This document shows positions 15,996 to 24,437 of a DNA stretch of 64,000 nucleotides, piece after piece. The position numbers and the translations under genes are program-made. The stretch's first letter is position 1. Each line of letters begins with the position of its first letter. Origin of the DNA: Lacticaseibacillus absianus. GTDB lineage: Bacteria > Bacillota > Bacilli > Lactobacillales > Lactobacillaceae. The notes under the pieces were generated by a model that searched no databases, was not told the DNA's origin, and saw only the letters and a list, made by a program, of their open reading frames with translations. Location: the NCBI RefSeq assembly GCF_013407595.1, contig NZ_JABEKX010000005.1:29529-93528 (forward strand), in the 5' to 3' direction.

Positions 15996-16401
15996 GAGGG
16001 GCTCCTTCTAGACTGGCAAGCAGCGCGGTGAGCTGCTCACGTTGACTGAGTGACAGCGGGGTCAGAAATGTCTCGACCACCTGGTCTGCGATCGCCGCGC
16101 AGGTGCCATAGGCCGCTTCACCGGCTGGCGTCAGGGCCAGCAGCTTTGCGCGGCGGTCGCCAGGCTTCGGGCGGCTGGTGATCAGGCCCTTGGCGCTTAG
16201 GCGTCGCACGACGTCTGAGACCGTGGGTTTGTCGATGTCTAGCGCTTGCACCAGCTCGGCTGCCGTTTGCGGACTGTGCCGGTGCAGGCCGGCGACCAGC
16301 GCCCACTGGGTGACAGTGACGTCGTGGTCGGCGAGCGCCCGGTTGAGCGCCGTCTTGAGTTGCTTCGTCAGGGTGATGAGCGTGTAGCCGAGATCTGGCA
16401 T
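15988..16401 (-). CDS. MarR family transcriptional regulator
   Basis: 137 residues with the winged helix at about 30-95 (TAAELVQALDIDKPTVSDVVRRLSAKG, wing SRPKPGDRRAK). GGAGG precedes ATG 16401. It overlaps the downstream NmrA-like gene, and a palindrome at 16419-16432 lies in its promoter, so it probably represses its own operon and is released by a small ligand or oxidant. It is the last host gene before the integrated element. Confidence 0.88.
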   Translation of the reverse strand: MPDLGYTLITLTKQLKTALNRALADHDVTVTQWALVAGLHRHSPQTAAELVQALDIDKPTVSDVVRRLSAKGLITSRPKPGDRRAKLLALTPAGEAAYGTCAAIADQVVETFLTPLSLSQREQLTALLASLEGAPHD

Positions 16402-16418
16402 CGTGGCCTCCTTGAATA

Positions 16419-16432
16419 GTTCGTGCACGAAC
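16419..16432. promoter_or_regulatory. Palindromic operator ahead of the MarR operon
   Basis: GTTCGTGCACGAAC is a perfect 14-bp palindrome placed between a -10-like CATAAT (minus strand, about 16434-16441) and the ribosome site of the MarR gene; the expected position for autorepression. Confidence 0.6.
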
Positions 16433-16467
16433 GATATTATGCGCGCAGCCGGGGCCGAATGCAAGCT

Positions 16468-16483
16468 GGTTTCACATGAAACA
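16468..16483. other. Left att/parS-like palindrome
   Basis: GGTTTCACATGAAACA matches parS (TGTTTCACGTGAAACA) at 14 of 16 positions. GC-rich host DNA stops and AT-rich element DNA begins here. In the attL view the left half is host-derived. Confidence 0.6.
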
Positions 16484-16528
16484 TTTTTAAGCTGACAAAC
16501 GCTGATTTGTCGGCTTTTTGTTTTATTA

Positions 16529-16547
16529 TGGCACACACTCGGCACAC
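16529..16547. repeat. Arm-type repeats of the integrase, left end
   Basis: TGGCACAC (16529-16536) and CGGCACAC (16540-16547), 11 bp apart, lie 12 bp beyond the integrase stop. A matching pair with the same spacing is at 24330-24348. They resemble N-terminal-domain binding sites of tyrosine integrases. Confidence 0.55.
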
Positions 16548-16559
16548 TCTGAAAGATTT

Positions 16560-17678
16560 TCATTCTGATAGCACTGTGACCAATCCTTCCAGTCGTTTAG
16601 AAGCCTCAATGTCACTCTTGGGGTAGAGGTGACCGTAAATCTCTAAAGTCGTCCGCACATCCTTGTGCCCAAGGCGATCTCGAATCACTAACGGATTCTC
16701 CCCAAGACTGATTAGCAGTGAGGCGTGCGAGTGCCGCAATGCGTGGGCAGTCACAGTCGGCACTTTAGCCAACTCACCGTAGTCATGGACAATATCATTG
16801 ATGTAGGTGCTGTTTAGCGGCGCACCGTCTTGGGATAGAACAAACTCCGAGCGGGTCATCAATCGCTGATCTTCGTACCACTCTTCCAAGTAATCAATCG
16901 TTTGCTTATCAATACTGATGACTCGCATGCTTTGTCGGTTCTTGGTCTTGCCGAGCTTGTAGTTGTTGACAGACTTGTAGAGCAGCGACTTGTTGATGTC
17001 GATTGTGCCAGCCTTTAGATCAACGTCTGTCCAGGTTAATGCTTTCGCTTCACCGGAACGCATGCCGGTCATAAACAAGAACCATAGAATGATGAAATCA
17101 AATCGGTGCGTGTAGGTATCCTTGCTGGTTTGCTCAATCACCTTTTGAAATTGATCCTTAGTCCAGAACTCGACTTCATCTTGGCTACGCTTGACGTTAC
17201 CGACAATCTTAGCCGGGTTCTCCTTCATCAAACTCATTAAGATGGCGCGCTCGAATATTTTACCCAACATGGTATGCGCAACCCGCGTTGTTCCATTGGC
17301 ATGGTCTTCGAGATAGCCAAGTTGCCATTTCTGAACGTCAAAGGCTGTGATTTTGCTAAGTTTCATTGAATCAAACTGATTGAACGAACGCTCTACCATG
17401 CCTTTACGATGTTCATAGGTCTGCTCTTGCACCGTGAATTTGTACCACGGGAAGAAGTACTTGTCACAGAACTCCTTGAACGTAATCGGTGAATTGAACT
17501 GCTCGTCCTCAAATTGGGCAACCAGCTTTCGATAGGCTTCCTTTGCGAGCGTTTTGGTTTTGAAACCAGAACAACGCTTCTGGCGGCGCTTGCCCGTCCG
17601 CTTGTCAAAGCCAAGGCTGGCTCGAAATCCATATGTGCCGTCTGGTGCTTTCTTGATCAGGTCACTTTCTTTAGTCAT
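16560..17678 (-). CDS. int: Tyrosine recombinase/integrase
   Basis: 372 residues. An AP2-like arm-binding N-terminus (about 1-60, GTYGFRASLGFDKRTGKR), a SAM-like core-binding domain (about 63-160), and the catalytic domain with Arg207 (TGMRSGEAKAL), His312 and Arg315 (HALRHSHAS), His338 (LGHKD) and Tyr348 (EIYGHLY). All catalytic residues are present, so it should be active. It sits at the element's left end with its stop next to the putative att site, and the excisionase gene lies 2 bp upstream. Confidence 0.93.
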   Translation of the reverse strand: MTKESDLIKKAPDGTYGFRASLGFDKRTGKRRQKRCSGFKTKTLAKEAYRKLVAQFEDEQFNSPITFKEFCDKYFFPWYKFTVQEQTYEHRKGMVERSFNQFDSMKLSKITAFDVQKWQLGYLEDHANGTTRVAHTMLGKIFERAILMSLMKENPAKIVGNVKRSQDEVEFWTKDQFQKVIEQTSKDTYTHRFDFIILWFLFMTGMRSGEAKALTWTDVDLKAGTIDINKSLLYKSVNNYKLGKTKNRQSMRVISIDKQTIDYLEEWYEDQRLMTRSEFVLSQDGAPLNSTYINDIVHDYGELAKVPTVTAHALRHSHASLLISLGENPLVIRDRLGHKDVRTTLEIYGHLYPKSDIEASKRLEGLVTVLSE

Positions 17679-17680
17679 TT

Positions 17681-17929
17681 TTAGTACGCTCCTTTGTTTG
17701 ACCTTGGGAGCGTGTCTCTCTGTGCTTCAAATAATGGACATCCAAGAATTGCTTCGATTGCGTGGGCAGGGACGCGACGCCTGCCCCGAATTGCATAATA
17801 GTTCAGTCCTTGTTCAACGAGATTGGCCTTAGCCATTCGCAGTAACTGTGCCGCCTCGTAATCGCTGAACCCGTGCTCTACCAAGTCTTGGCGACTGATA
17901 AACAGCGGCGACTGTGCCGGTAAGGCCAT
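17681..17929 (-). CDS. DUF3173 family excisionase-like protein
   Basis: 82 residues with a compact helix-turn-helix (HGFSDYEAAQLLRMAKANLVEQG) followed by a basic loop and wing (YYAIRGRRRVPAHAIEAILG). This pattern matches DUF3173, small DNA-bending proteins found just upstream of integrase genes and thought to act as excisionases. AGGAGGTGAG precedes the ATG. It is cotranscribed with int. Confidence 0.8.
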   Translation of the reverse strand: MALPAQSPLFISRQDLVEHGFSDYEAAQLLRMAKANLVEQGLNYYAIRGRRRVPAHAIEAILGCPLFEAQRDTLPRSNKGAY

Positions 17930-18162
17930 TCGCTCACCTCCTAATTGTGTTGTGGTCTTATCTTGATGGTGCTATTCTATTTTCAAAGAACTAACATCCA
18001 TTAGCGTAAAACAAACACTTTGGATTTAAACTTAGTGTACCATCCGCGCTGTTAGTTGTAAACATTTATTAGCTTTACATCAAACATTAAATATGCTTAA
18101 ATATTCCATAAAGAGTTACATTATCGACAAACCCCACGTACCACAACGAAAGAGGTGCCAAC

Positions 18163-18729
18163 ATGGCAATCGATTCAGACAGAAATACCATGAAAAAGAA
18201 GCGTCAACCCATCACTGGTGTTCAGTTAAAGCTCACAACGGGACAGATTATCGGCCAAAATATTCGCCGACTGCGCAAAGCTAATGGCTACACCCAAAAG
18301 CAATTTGCAGAAAAACTCGAGACGATTGAGCAAACTGTTTCTAAGATTGAACGGGGAGTGTTTAGCCCCTCAACAGACAGCCTGATGAATATTTGTACGA
18401 TCTTTGGGGTCACACCTAATGATCTCATGCTGGATACTAATAAACTTCAAGCCGTGAATGCACAGGTTATTGACCAGCAGGCCGATTCCTTTGTGGCACT
18501 GACTAAACACATGACCGAGATCCAACAGCTATTTGCACAGGCTGATAAAGCTCATGACGCGGGTGACGATGCAGACGAGCGGGCAACAATTCAGCGTATC
18601 ATTGATCTGTATACGCCACGCATTGATGACTTGCGCCGGGTTGCCGAATGGCTCAATGACAATTACTCCACAGAAAGTATGCGGAAAATTGAAGCCGAGT
18701 TGCGCGCTAACTTAATGAACGAGGAGTAA
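18163..18729 (+). CDS. XRE family regulator, possible controller of the restriction-modification gene
   Basis: 188 residues: a 30-residue basic N-terminal extension, an XRE domain at about 30-90 (IGQNIRRLRKANGYTQKQFAEKLETIEQTVSKIERG), then a helical C-terminal region of unknown fold. AAAGAGGTG precedes the ATG. Four bases separate it from the MmeI-like gene, so it is likely to control that gene as C-proteins do. The 233-bp divergent region upstream (17930-18162) is AT-rich and carries TGTAAA (18057-18062) facing TTTACA (18074-18079), a possible operator shared with the int/excisionase promoter. Confidence 0.75.
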   Translation: MAIDSDRNTMKKKRQPITGVQLKLTTGQIIGQNIRRLRKANGYTQKQFAEKLETIEQTVSKIERGVFSPSTDSLMNICTIFGVTPNDLMLDTNKLQAVNAQVIDQQADSFVALTKHMTEIQQLFAQADKAHDAGDDADERATIQRIIDLYTPRIDDLRRVAEWLNDNYSTESMRKIEAELRANLMNEE

Positions 18730-18733
18730 CGCT

Positions 18734-21499
18734 ATGTTAAGACCAGATGAGCAACGGAAAGCCGCCAGTGCGTTTGTTGAGCGGTGGCAAGATCGTGGTA
18801 ACGAACGACAGGATAGTCAAACGTTCTGGCTGGACTTGTTGGAGAACGTATATGGCATCGATCAGCCCGGAGAATATATCAGTTTTGAAGATCAAGTCCA
18901 CCTTGACCACACTAGTTTTATCGATGGCTATATTACCGCAACTAATGTGATGATCGAGCAAAAAGGTCGCATCAAGGACTTACGCAAAGGCATCAAACAG
19001 TCCGACGGCACCTTCCTCACGCCATTTCAACAAGCGCAACGTTATGCGATGAATCTACCGTACTCACAGCGTCCCCGCTGGATCATTACCTGTAACTTCA
19101 CCGAGTTCTATGTCTATGATATGGAACGTCCAGGTGGCGATCCTGCTGTCATCGCTCTGACCGACTTGCCAGAAGAATGCTACCGCTTAGACTTCTTGGT
19201 TGACCAAGCGAACCCGCATCTTGAAAAAGAAATGCAAGTTTCCATGCAGGCAGGCGAACTGGTCGGACAAATCTATGACGAGTTGCTTAAGCAATACCGC
19301 GATCCGAACTCTGATGACACCCAACGCGCAATCAACCAGCTATCGGTGCGACTGGTGTTCTGTTTGTACGCCGAAGATGCCGGCATCTTCGGTCGGCACG
19401 GGATGTTCCATGATTATTTAGCCGACTTCGATACGCGTTTTTTGCGTAACGCGGTGATTGACCTGTTTCGAGTGCTCGATACACCGATTGGTAAGCGCGA
19501 TCCCTACCTTGATGAGAAACTAGCCGAATTTCCTTATGTGAATGGTGGCATGTTTGCCGATGAAGACATTGAGATTCCGCAGTTTACTGACGAGTTGCGG
19601 ACGCTCTTGCTTGAACACGCCAGTGCGGATTTTGACTGGTCGCAAATCAGTCCTACTATTTTCGGTGCGGTGTTTGAAAGTACCTTGAATCCTGAGACCC
19701 GGCGCCAAGGTGGGATGCATTACACGTCCATTGAGAACATCCACAAGCTGATTGACCCACTGTTCCTAAATGAGTTGCGGACTGAGCTTGAAGACATCAA
19801 GAAGCTCAAGCAACCGGCGACGGTCAAGCGACGTGCAGCGGCATTTCAGGATAAACTCGCGGGGCTGACCTTCCTCGATCCAGCCTGTGGTTCGGGGAAC
19901 TTCTTGACTGAAACCTATTTGTCGTTACGCAAGCTGGAAAACGATGCTATTCGGTTGATTTACGGCGACCAGAATATGCTGGCGTTGGAAAAGCAGATCA
20001 TCAAGGTCTCAATCCAGCAGTTCTACGGCTTCGAGATCAACGACTTCGCTGTTTCAGTCGGGAAGACGGCGCTGTGGATTGCTGAATCGCAGATGATGGA
20101 AGAGACCAAGTCCATTGTTTACACTAATATTGACTTCTTGCCGCTGAAAACCTACACCAACATCACCGAAGGCAATGCCTTACGGTTCAGCTGGTCGGAA
20201 CTGGTGCCAGCGAACCAACTCAACTACATCATTGGCAATCCGCCTTTCAATGGTGCGCGGCTGATGAGCAAAGTGCAAAAGGAGGATCTTCTTCAGGTGG
20301 ATTCCCAAATTGACGGTATCGGTAGCTTAGATTATGTAGCTGGTTGGTATCTGAAAGCCGCACAGATCATGCAAGGGCACAGTATTCTCACTGCCTTTGT
20401 CTCCACAAACTCTATTACTCAAGGCGAACAGGTAGAGATACTTTGGAAACCAATGCTTGAACGCTACGGTGTACACATTGATTTTGCGTATCGTACGTTC
20501 AAATGGACAAGCGAAGCGAAGGAAAAGGCATCAGTATTTTGCGTAATTATTGGTTTCAGTAAGACTGCAACCGGGAGGAAGGTAGTCTATTCAAGTAGCG
20601 GACAACCCGAGATTGTTACTCACATCAACCCATACTTGGTTGATGCGCAAGACGCATTTGTAAAAAACAGATCTAAGCCATTATGTAGCGTACCGCCAAT
20701 TAGCATTGGAAATTTACCCATTGATGGCGGCAACTATTTATTTGAAAAAGATGAAATGGAGAGCTTCATAAAAGCAGAGCCTGAGTCTAAGCGATTCTTC
20801 AAACCGTGGTATGGCTCGAGGGAGTTTATCAATCGAAAACCGCGCTATTGCTTATGGGTGGGTGATGCAACTCCCAGCGAATTGCGCAAAATGCCTCATG
20901 TGCTGGAACGCATCGAACGTGTGCAGGAATTTAGGTTAGCTAGTACTCGTGCGGCTACTCGAAAACTTGCTGACAAGCCAACCCGATTCCACTTTGAGAA
21001 CATGCCGACAACCAACTTTCTCGTAATTCCCAAGGTTAGTTCAGAGAAGCGCCGCTATATTCCGATCGGCTACATGACACCAGATAACTTAGCAAGTGAT
21101 TTGGTCTTCGTTGTACCTGATGCCAACTTGTACGAGTTCGGTGTACTGACGTCCAATGTTCATATGGCATGGATGCGCACCGTTGCGGGGCGGCTCAAGA
21201 GTGATTACCGCTATTCAGCTAAGGTTGTTTACAATAACTTCCCGTGGCCTCACGTTACCGCTGACCAACAAGCGAAGATTGCTGAAACTGCTCAACAGAT
21301 ATTGGACGCACGTGCGCTTTACCCAGATAGCTCCTACGCTGATCTATATGATGAGCGGACGATGCCGAGTGAGTTGCGTAAGGCGCACCAGAACAACGAT
21401 CGCGCAGTTATGCGCGCATACGGTATGGACGTAGCGACCACAACCGAAGGCGACAGTGTGGCGAAGCTCTTTACGCTGTACGCGCACCTAGCCAAGTAG
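18734..21499 (+). CDS. MmeI-like type IIL/IIG single-chain restriction-modification enzyme
   Basis: 921 residues. The N-terminal nuclease core shows Asp64 and the Glu75-x-Lys77 pair (NVMIEQKG), as in the MmeI PD-ExK domain. A helical spacer leads to the N6-adenine methyltransferase with motif I LDPACGSGNFL (about 381-391) and motif IV NPPF (about 502-505). The C-terminal third is the expected target-recognition and C-terminal domains. Length equals MmeI (about 920) and the frame is intact. Such enzymes methylate one strand and cut about 20 bases away, protecting the host from phage. Target sequence cannot be read from the protein. Confidence 0.85.
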   Translation: MLRPDEQRKAASAFVERWQDRGNERQDSQTFWLDLLENVYGIDQPGEYISFEDQVHLDHTSFIDGYITATNVMIEQKGRIKDLRKGIKQSDGTFLTPFQQAQRYAMNLPYSQRPRWIITCNFTEFYVYDMERPGGDPAVIALTDLPEECYRLDFLVDQANPHLEKEMQVSMQAGELVGQIYDELLKQYRDPNSDDTQRAINQLSVRLVFCLYAEDAGIFGRHGMFHDYLADFDTRFLRNAVIDLFRVLDTPIGKRDPYLDEKLAEFPYVNGGMFADEDIEIPQFTDELRTLLLEHASADFDWSQISPTIFGAVFESTLNPETRRQGGMHYTSIENIHKLIDPLFLNELRTELEDIKKLKQPATVKRRAAAFQDKLAGLTFLDPACGSGNFLTETYLSLRKLENDAIRLIYGDQNMLALEKQIIKVSIQQFYGFEINDFAVSVGKTALWIAESQMMEETKSIVYTNIDFLPLKTYTNITEGNALRFSWSELVPANQLNYIIGNPPFNGARLMSKVQKEDLLQVDSQIDGIGSLDYVAGWYLKAAQIMQGHSILTAFVSTNSITQGEQVEILWKPMLERYGVHIDFAYRTFKWTSEAKEKASVFCVIIGFSKTATGRKVVYSSSGQPEIVTHINPYLVDAQDAFVKNRSKPLCSVPPISIGNLPIDGGNYLFEKDEMESFIKAEPESKRFFKPWYGSREFINRKPRYCLWVGDATPSELRKMPHVLERIERVQEFRLASTRAATRKLADKPTRFHFENMPTTNFLVIPKVSSEKRRYIPIGYMTPDNLASDLVFVVPDANLYEFGVLTSNVHMAWMRTVAGRLKSDYRYSAKVVYNNFPWPHVTADQQAKIAETAQQILDARALYPDSSYADLYDERTMPSELRKAHQNNDRAVMRAYGMDVATTTEGDSVAKLFTLYAHLAK

Positions 21500-21512
21500 T
21501 TGATAACGAAGA

Positions 21513-21566
21513 CGGTGAAGCGTCGAATGTAGGACTATCCTGCTATCCACGTTTCACCGCTTTTTT
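21513..21566 (+). terminator. Terminator of the MmeI-like gene
   Basis: CGGTGAAGCGT pairs with ACGTTTCACCG (one G-U type mismatch) around a 25-base loop and is followed by T6. Confidence 0.75.
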
Positions 21567-21759
21567 ATAAATGATGAACTGGTGTGCCGGATGAGTATCC
21601 GCTGAACCCCTGTTACAATGCGAGTTTGGCGACACCTCAAGATTTCATATTCTGACGAAATGATGGATTGGGTGTGCCATCCACATTTTCACTTTTCACT
21701 CAAAATTGCCGGTGCATCAATGTTTCTACCCTGTGTTCGGGCAATTTTGTTTTATTTAG

Positions 21760-21856
21760 TACCCCCCTGTTAGAGTACTGGGGGTATAGCGGTCGGCTAT
21801 CGCCGACCGCTGGCACTCACGCTTGCGGCTTTCGCGTTGCACGCCGCGCGTGGTGC
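21760..21856 (-). other. oriT-like structure of the MobT/Rep_trans relaxase type
   Basis: On the minus strand 21786-21760 reads TACCCCCAGTAC then TCTAACAGGGGGGTA: C and G runs flank TCTAACA. From memory, the nick region of ICEBs1 and Tn916-type origins has the same plan, ACCCCCC-loop-CTAACAGGGGGGT. Next to it are a perfect 10-bp hairpin AGCGGTCGGC/GCCGACCGCT with loop TATC (21788-21811) and a GGCAC..CACGC/GCGTGGTGCC stem (21812-21856). This GC-rich block stands out in AT-richer DNA. No relaxase gene is present, so the element would need one in trans. The rest of 21567-21920 shows no gene. Confidence 0.55.
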
Positions 21857-21962
21857 CATCCGAGTCCGTTGTATCCAAGTCATGTACAAAGAAGTATGCT
21901 ATGGATTTAAGTCAAGTTTCGAGACAGTGAATCTATTTGATTTGTGTGTTCCGAGTTTATAG

Positions 21963-22862
21963 TCAGGCGTTACAATTCAGCGCATGACCATGCCAGTGAG
22001 TTATTTCATATTGAACTGGACTCATCATTTCTAGTCCAGAATGGATCCGAGTGCGGTTATACCACTTCTCGATATATTCGAAGATGTTTGTTCGTGCTTG
22101 TTCAAAAGTGCGGTAATTCTCTGGGAAAACGTAATGTTCCTCTTTTTTGAATGAGGCATGAAATGACTCGATGATTGCATTATCGTACGGCGTTGCTTTA
22201 CGACTATACGAGTGCTTAGCGCCGACAGAAATCAGGATTTCTTCGAAGGCAACGCCGGTAAACTGACTGCCAAGATCTGTGTGTACGGTCAATCCTTCAA
22301 AGACGTTACGATCAATCAATGCGTTACTAAATGCTTTAATAACTAAGGTTTCGGTCATATCGCGGCCGTACGCAAAACCGACGATACGGCGTGAAAACAA
22401 GTCCATGAAGGTACATAAATAAGTCCAACCATCTTTCGCCGTTTGAACGTAAGTAATATCACCGGCCCATTTCTGATTGATAGCTGTTGTACTAAAGTCT
22501 TGTGCCAATAGGTTGTTCCGCTCAGCTACTGGATTTGCTGCTGGTGCTGCGCGATATTTTCGGCGAGTGATCGAACGCAATCCTTCTTCACGCATGAGCT
22601 TTTGGATCAATTTTTGACCAACGTGGTCCTCCCGTTGTTGGTTGATCATAAAGGTGAGCTTGGGTGCGCCGTATCGGCCTTTTGCGGCTTTATAGGCGAC
22701 GTGTAGTTGTGCTCGTATTTCTTCCCGACGCTTCTCGGTTGGCGTTTCTTCGTGATTGCAGTAGCGATAATAAGAACCTCGTGGTACGGATAAAGCATCG
22801 GTGGCTGTGACGATCGGGAAGTCGTGAGTTTCAATAAAGGCATACAAATCGCGGTTCGTCAC
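21963..22862 (-). CDS. IS3-family transposase OrfB (DDE integrase core)
   Basis: 299 residues with the HTH_21-like start and the rve DDE core: first Asp in WAGDITYV, second in HTDLGSQF, Glu in AIIESFHASFKKEE. All three catalytic acids are present. It overlaps orfA by 4 bp; the functional OrfAB fusion needs a -1 shift at the slippery A7G of orfA. Confidence 0.93.
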   Translation of the reverse strand: MTNRDLYAFIETHDFPIVTATDALSVPRGSYYRYCNHEETPTEKRREEIRAQLHVAYKAAKGRYGAPKLTFMINQQREDHVGQKLIQKLMREEGLRSITRRKYRAAPAANPVAERNNLLAQDFSTTAINQKWAGDITYVQTAKDGWTYLCTFMDLFSRRIVGFAYGRDMTETLVIKAFSNALIDRNVFEGLTVHTDLGSQFTGVAFEEILISVGAKHSYSRKATPYDNAIIESFHASFKKEEHYVFPENYRTFEQARTNIFEYIEKWYNRTRIHSGLEMMSPVQYEITHWHGHALNCNA

Positions 22863-23119
22863 TTGCTTTGTTTCGCGAAGATGCCCAAGGCTTTTTTTAG
22901 GATCTCATTCTCCTGCTTCATTTGAAGGTATTCGGCTCGCATCTTCGCATATTCTGCACTTGAAGGATCCTTGGTCGATGCTTGTTTATGCTCAGTGAAC
23001 CATTTGCCCAAAGTTGCGATGGGAACGTCGTAGTCTTTACTTAATTCGCCTGGTCCTTTGCCGGCAGCGTGTAGTTCGATGAGCATGTCTTTGAAATCTT
23101 GGTTGTACTTCTTAGCCAT
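22859..23119 (-). CDS. IS3-family transposase OrfA (HTH)
   Basis: 86 residues from ATG 23119 (GGAGG seven bases upstream). The helix-turn-helix (GELSKDYDVPIATLGKWFTEHKQ) is followed by a leucine-zipper-like coiled coil. Near its end, A7 followed by G (plus-strand T7 at 22892-22898) is the expected slippery site that fuses it to OrfB. Confidence 0.9.
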   Translation of the reverse strand: MAKKYNQDFKDMLIELHAAGKGPGELSKDYDVPIATLGKWFTEHKQASTKDPSSAEYAKMRAEYLQMKQENEILKKALGIFAKQSK

Positions 23120-23173
23120 AACAGATCCTCCAGTAATCATACTTTGATGTCATTATACTAGATTCACTGTCTC

Positions 23174-24253
23174 ACTTTTGAGGGTAACACCAAGCCCCTC
23201 CTCAATAGAGCGTTACAGATTGCGAAGACAACCCCGGAAAATCGAAAACTCATATATGCAATCTTAACACGGTTAGCCATTCGAGATATTACACAAGATT
23301 CATTCGTGATGCTGAAACGGTCAGTCGAAAAGTGGTATACAGCAGTATTTGGGAATGAACAACATTCTCAGGCGGCACTAAAGTCGTGGGTTCAAAACTT
23401 CTCGAAGATTGAGGGCGAACCACAAATATTGTCGGTAATATCCAGTGCAATCCCTGATAATGGGCCTCAGACTATCGACGAAGTTCTTCAGTGTACGGAT
23501 GAAGAATATACAATTTCACTTGAAGACATTGAAGAGGGATTTGAAATTGTGTTTGGCGAGGAAGAAGTGCAGGGCAATCGTCGCGTTCGCGCAAATACAG
23601 AAACGATGATTAGTCGTTTCAGGAACTTAAAATCGAGATACGGAGATGAAGGTGGCATATTAAACGCCGCACATGGTATGCCGCTTCAAGTTACAGACTG
23701 GACAAGTTCTAATAATCATTCAAAATTTGTTGTATTAAATCTAACGGAGTTCGATGATGATGCGTTGCGACTGATTTCAAATTATGTCGTGCGTTCGGCG
23801 TTTGAAATGAATTACACTCTAGGCCAAAGTGATCGAAACAGTATGCCCTTTTTCTACCTGTACTTAGATGAGGCACACCGATACGTAAAGACTTCTACTG
23901 ATGGATCGTCAACCATTTTTGAGCGAATCTCACGAGAAGGTCGGAAGTTTAATGTTTATTTGGGTATTATTAGTCAGATTCCAAGTGAGCTTTCTAGAGT
24001 TGTCCTATCTCAAACCGGAGCATTCTTCATTCATCGAATTCAGAATTCAACAGACTTGGATTTTATTTTGCATAACGTACCTTCAGCTACTCAGTCTCTG
24101 GTGTCAAGACTTCCAAGCCTAAGAGCAGGCACTGCGCTTTTATCAGGAAACGCGGTTGAAATTCCATTTGAATTAACTATTGATGCTGGTAATTACGCAA
24201 TCGCATCATCCTCAATCTCACCTCTCAATGACAGCAGTGATCAACTAAGGTAA
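23174..24253 (+). pseudogene. HerA/FtsK-like ATPase, 5'-truncated by the IS
   Basis: The frame is open from the IS end through 24253 (about 359 codons) and reads into the IS boundary without a start. The remaining part carries Walker B (FFYLYLDEAHRYV), a conserved basic segment (ERISREGRKFNVYLGIISQIPSELS) and HRIQNSTDLDFIL near the usual arginine finger of HerA. The HAS-barrel and Walker A, expected in the missing N-terminal half, are gone, so ATPase activity is not possible. HerA proteins pair with nucleases or SIR2/DUF4297 effectors in phage defence; no partner is left here. GTG 23306 is a possible internal start. Confidence 0.7.
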
Positions 24254-24258
24254 ACAGT

Positions 24259-24293
24259 AATACCCTAAGCCAATTTAAACGCTTAGGGTATTT
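24259..24293 (+). terminator. Terminator of the HerA remnant
   Basis: AATACCCTAAG pairs with CTTAGGGTATT followed by TTC and a T-rich stretch, just past the stop. Confidence 0.75.
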
Positions 24294-24329
24294 TCTTTAA
24301 CATAGAAGGTCTATTCTTGGATGAAGTCG

Positions 24330-24348
24330 TGGCACAGAGATGGCACAC
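24330..24348. repeat. Arm-type repeats of the integrase, right end
   Basis: TGGCACAG (24330-24337) and TGGCACAC (24341-24348), 11 bp apart, in the same direction as the pair at 16529-16547, each followed by T and a CAAAG/GAAAG motif. The rest of 24254-24653 holds no gene. Confidence 0.55.
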
Positions 24349-24437
24349 TTCAAAGCATTTTCGTTGTTTTTCGACGGTTTTAGCTCTGTTAAAACGCCGC
24401 AAACTCGCTATTCTTGCCTCAACCAATATGAGGACTT

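Larger units (their letters stand above)
21921..23173 (-). mobile_element. IS3-family insertion sequence
   Basis: About 1.25 kb with 15-bp perfect terminal inverted repeats GAGACAGTGAATCTA at 21921-21935 and 23159-23173. It holds orfA and orfB in the usual overlapping arrangement. The bases just outside the two ends do not match, so no target duplication is seen, and the right end cuts into a coding frame (HerA gene) whose 5' part is absent. That is what an IS-mediated adjacent deletion would leave. Confidence 0.85.

Noticed and set aside
16491..16520. Hairpin GCTGACAAA/TTTGTCGGC with T-run as terminator of a host gene
   Set aside because: No plus-strand gene ends to its left; it may be an element-borne transcription block or part of the att region, so it was not listed as a terminator.
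21567..21760. Gene between the restriction enzyme and the IS
   Set aside because: Only short frames without ribosome sites; the stretch holds hairpins leading into the oriT-like block.
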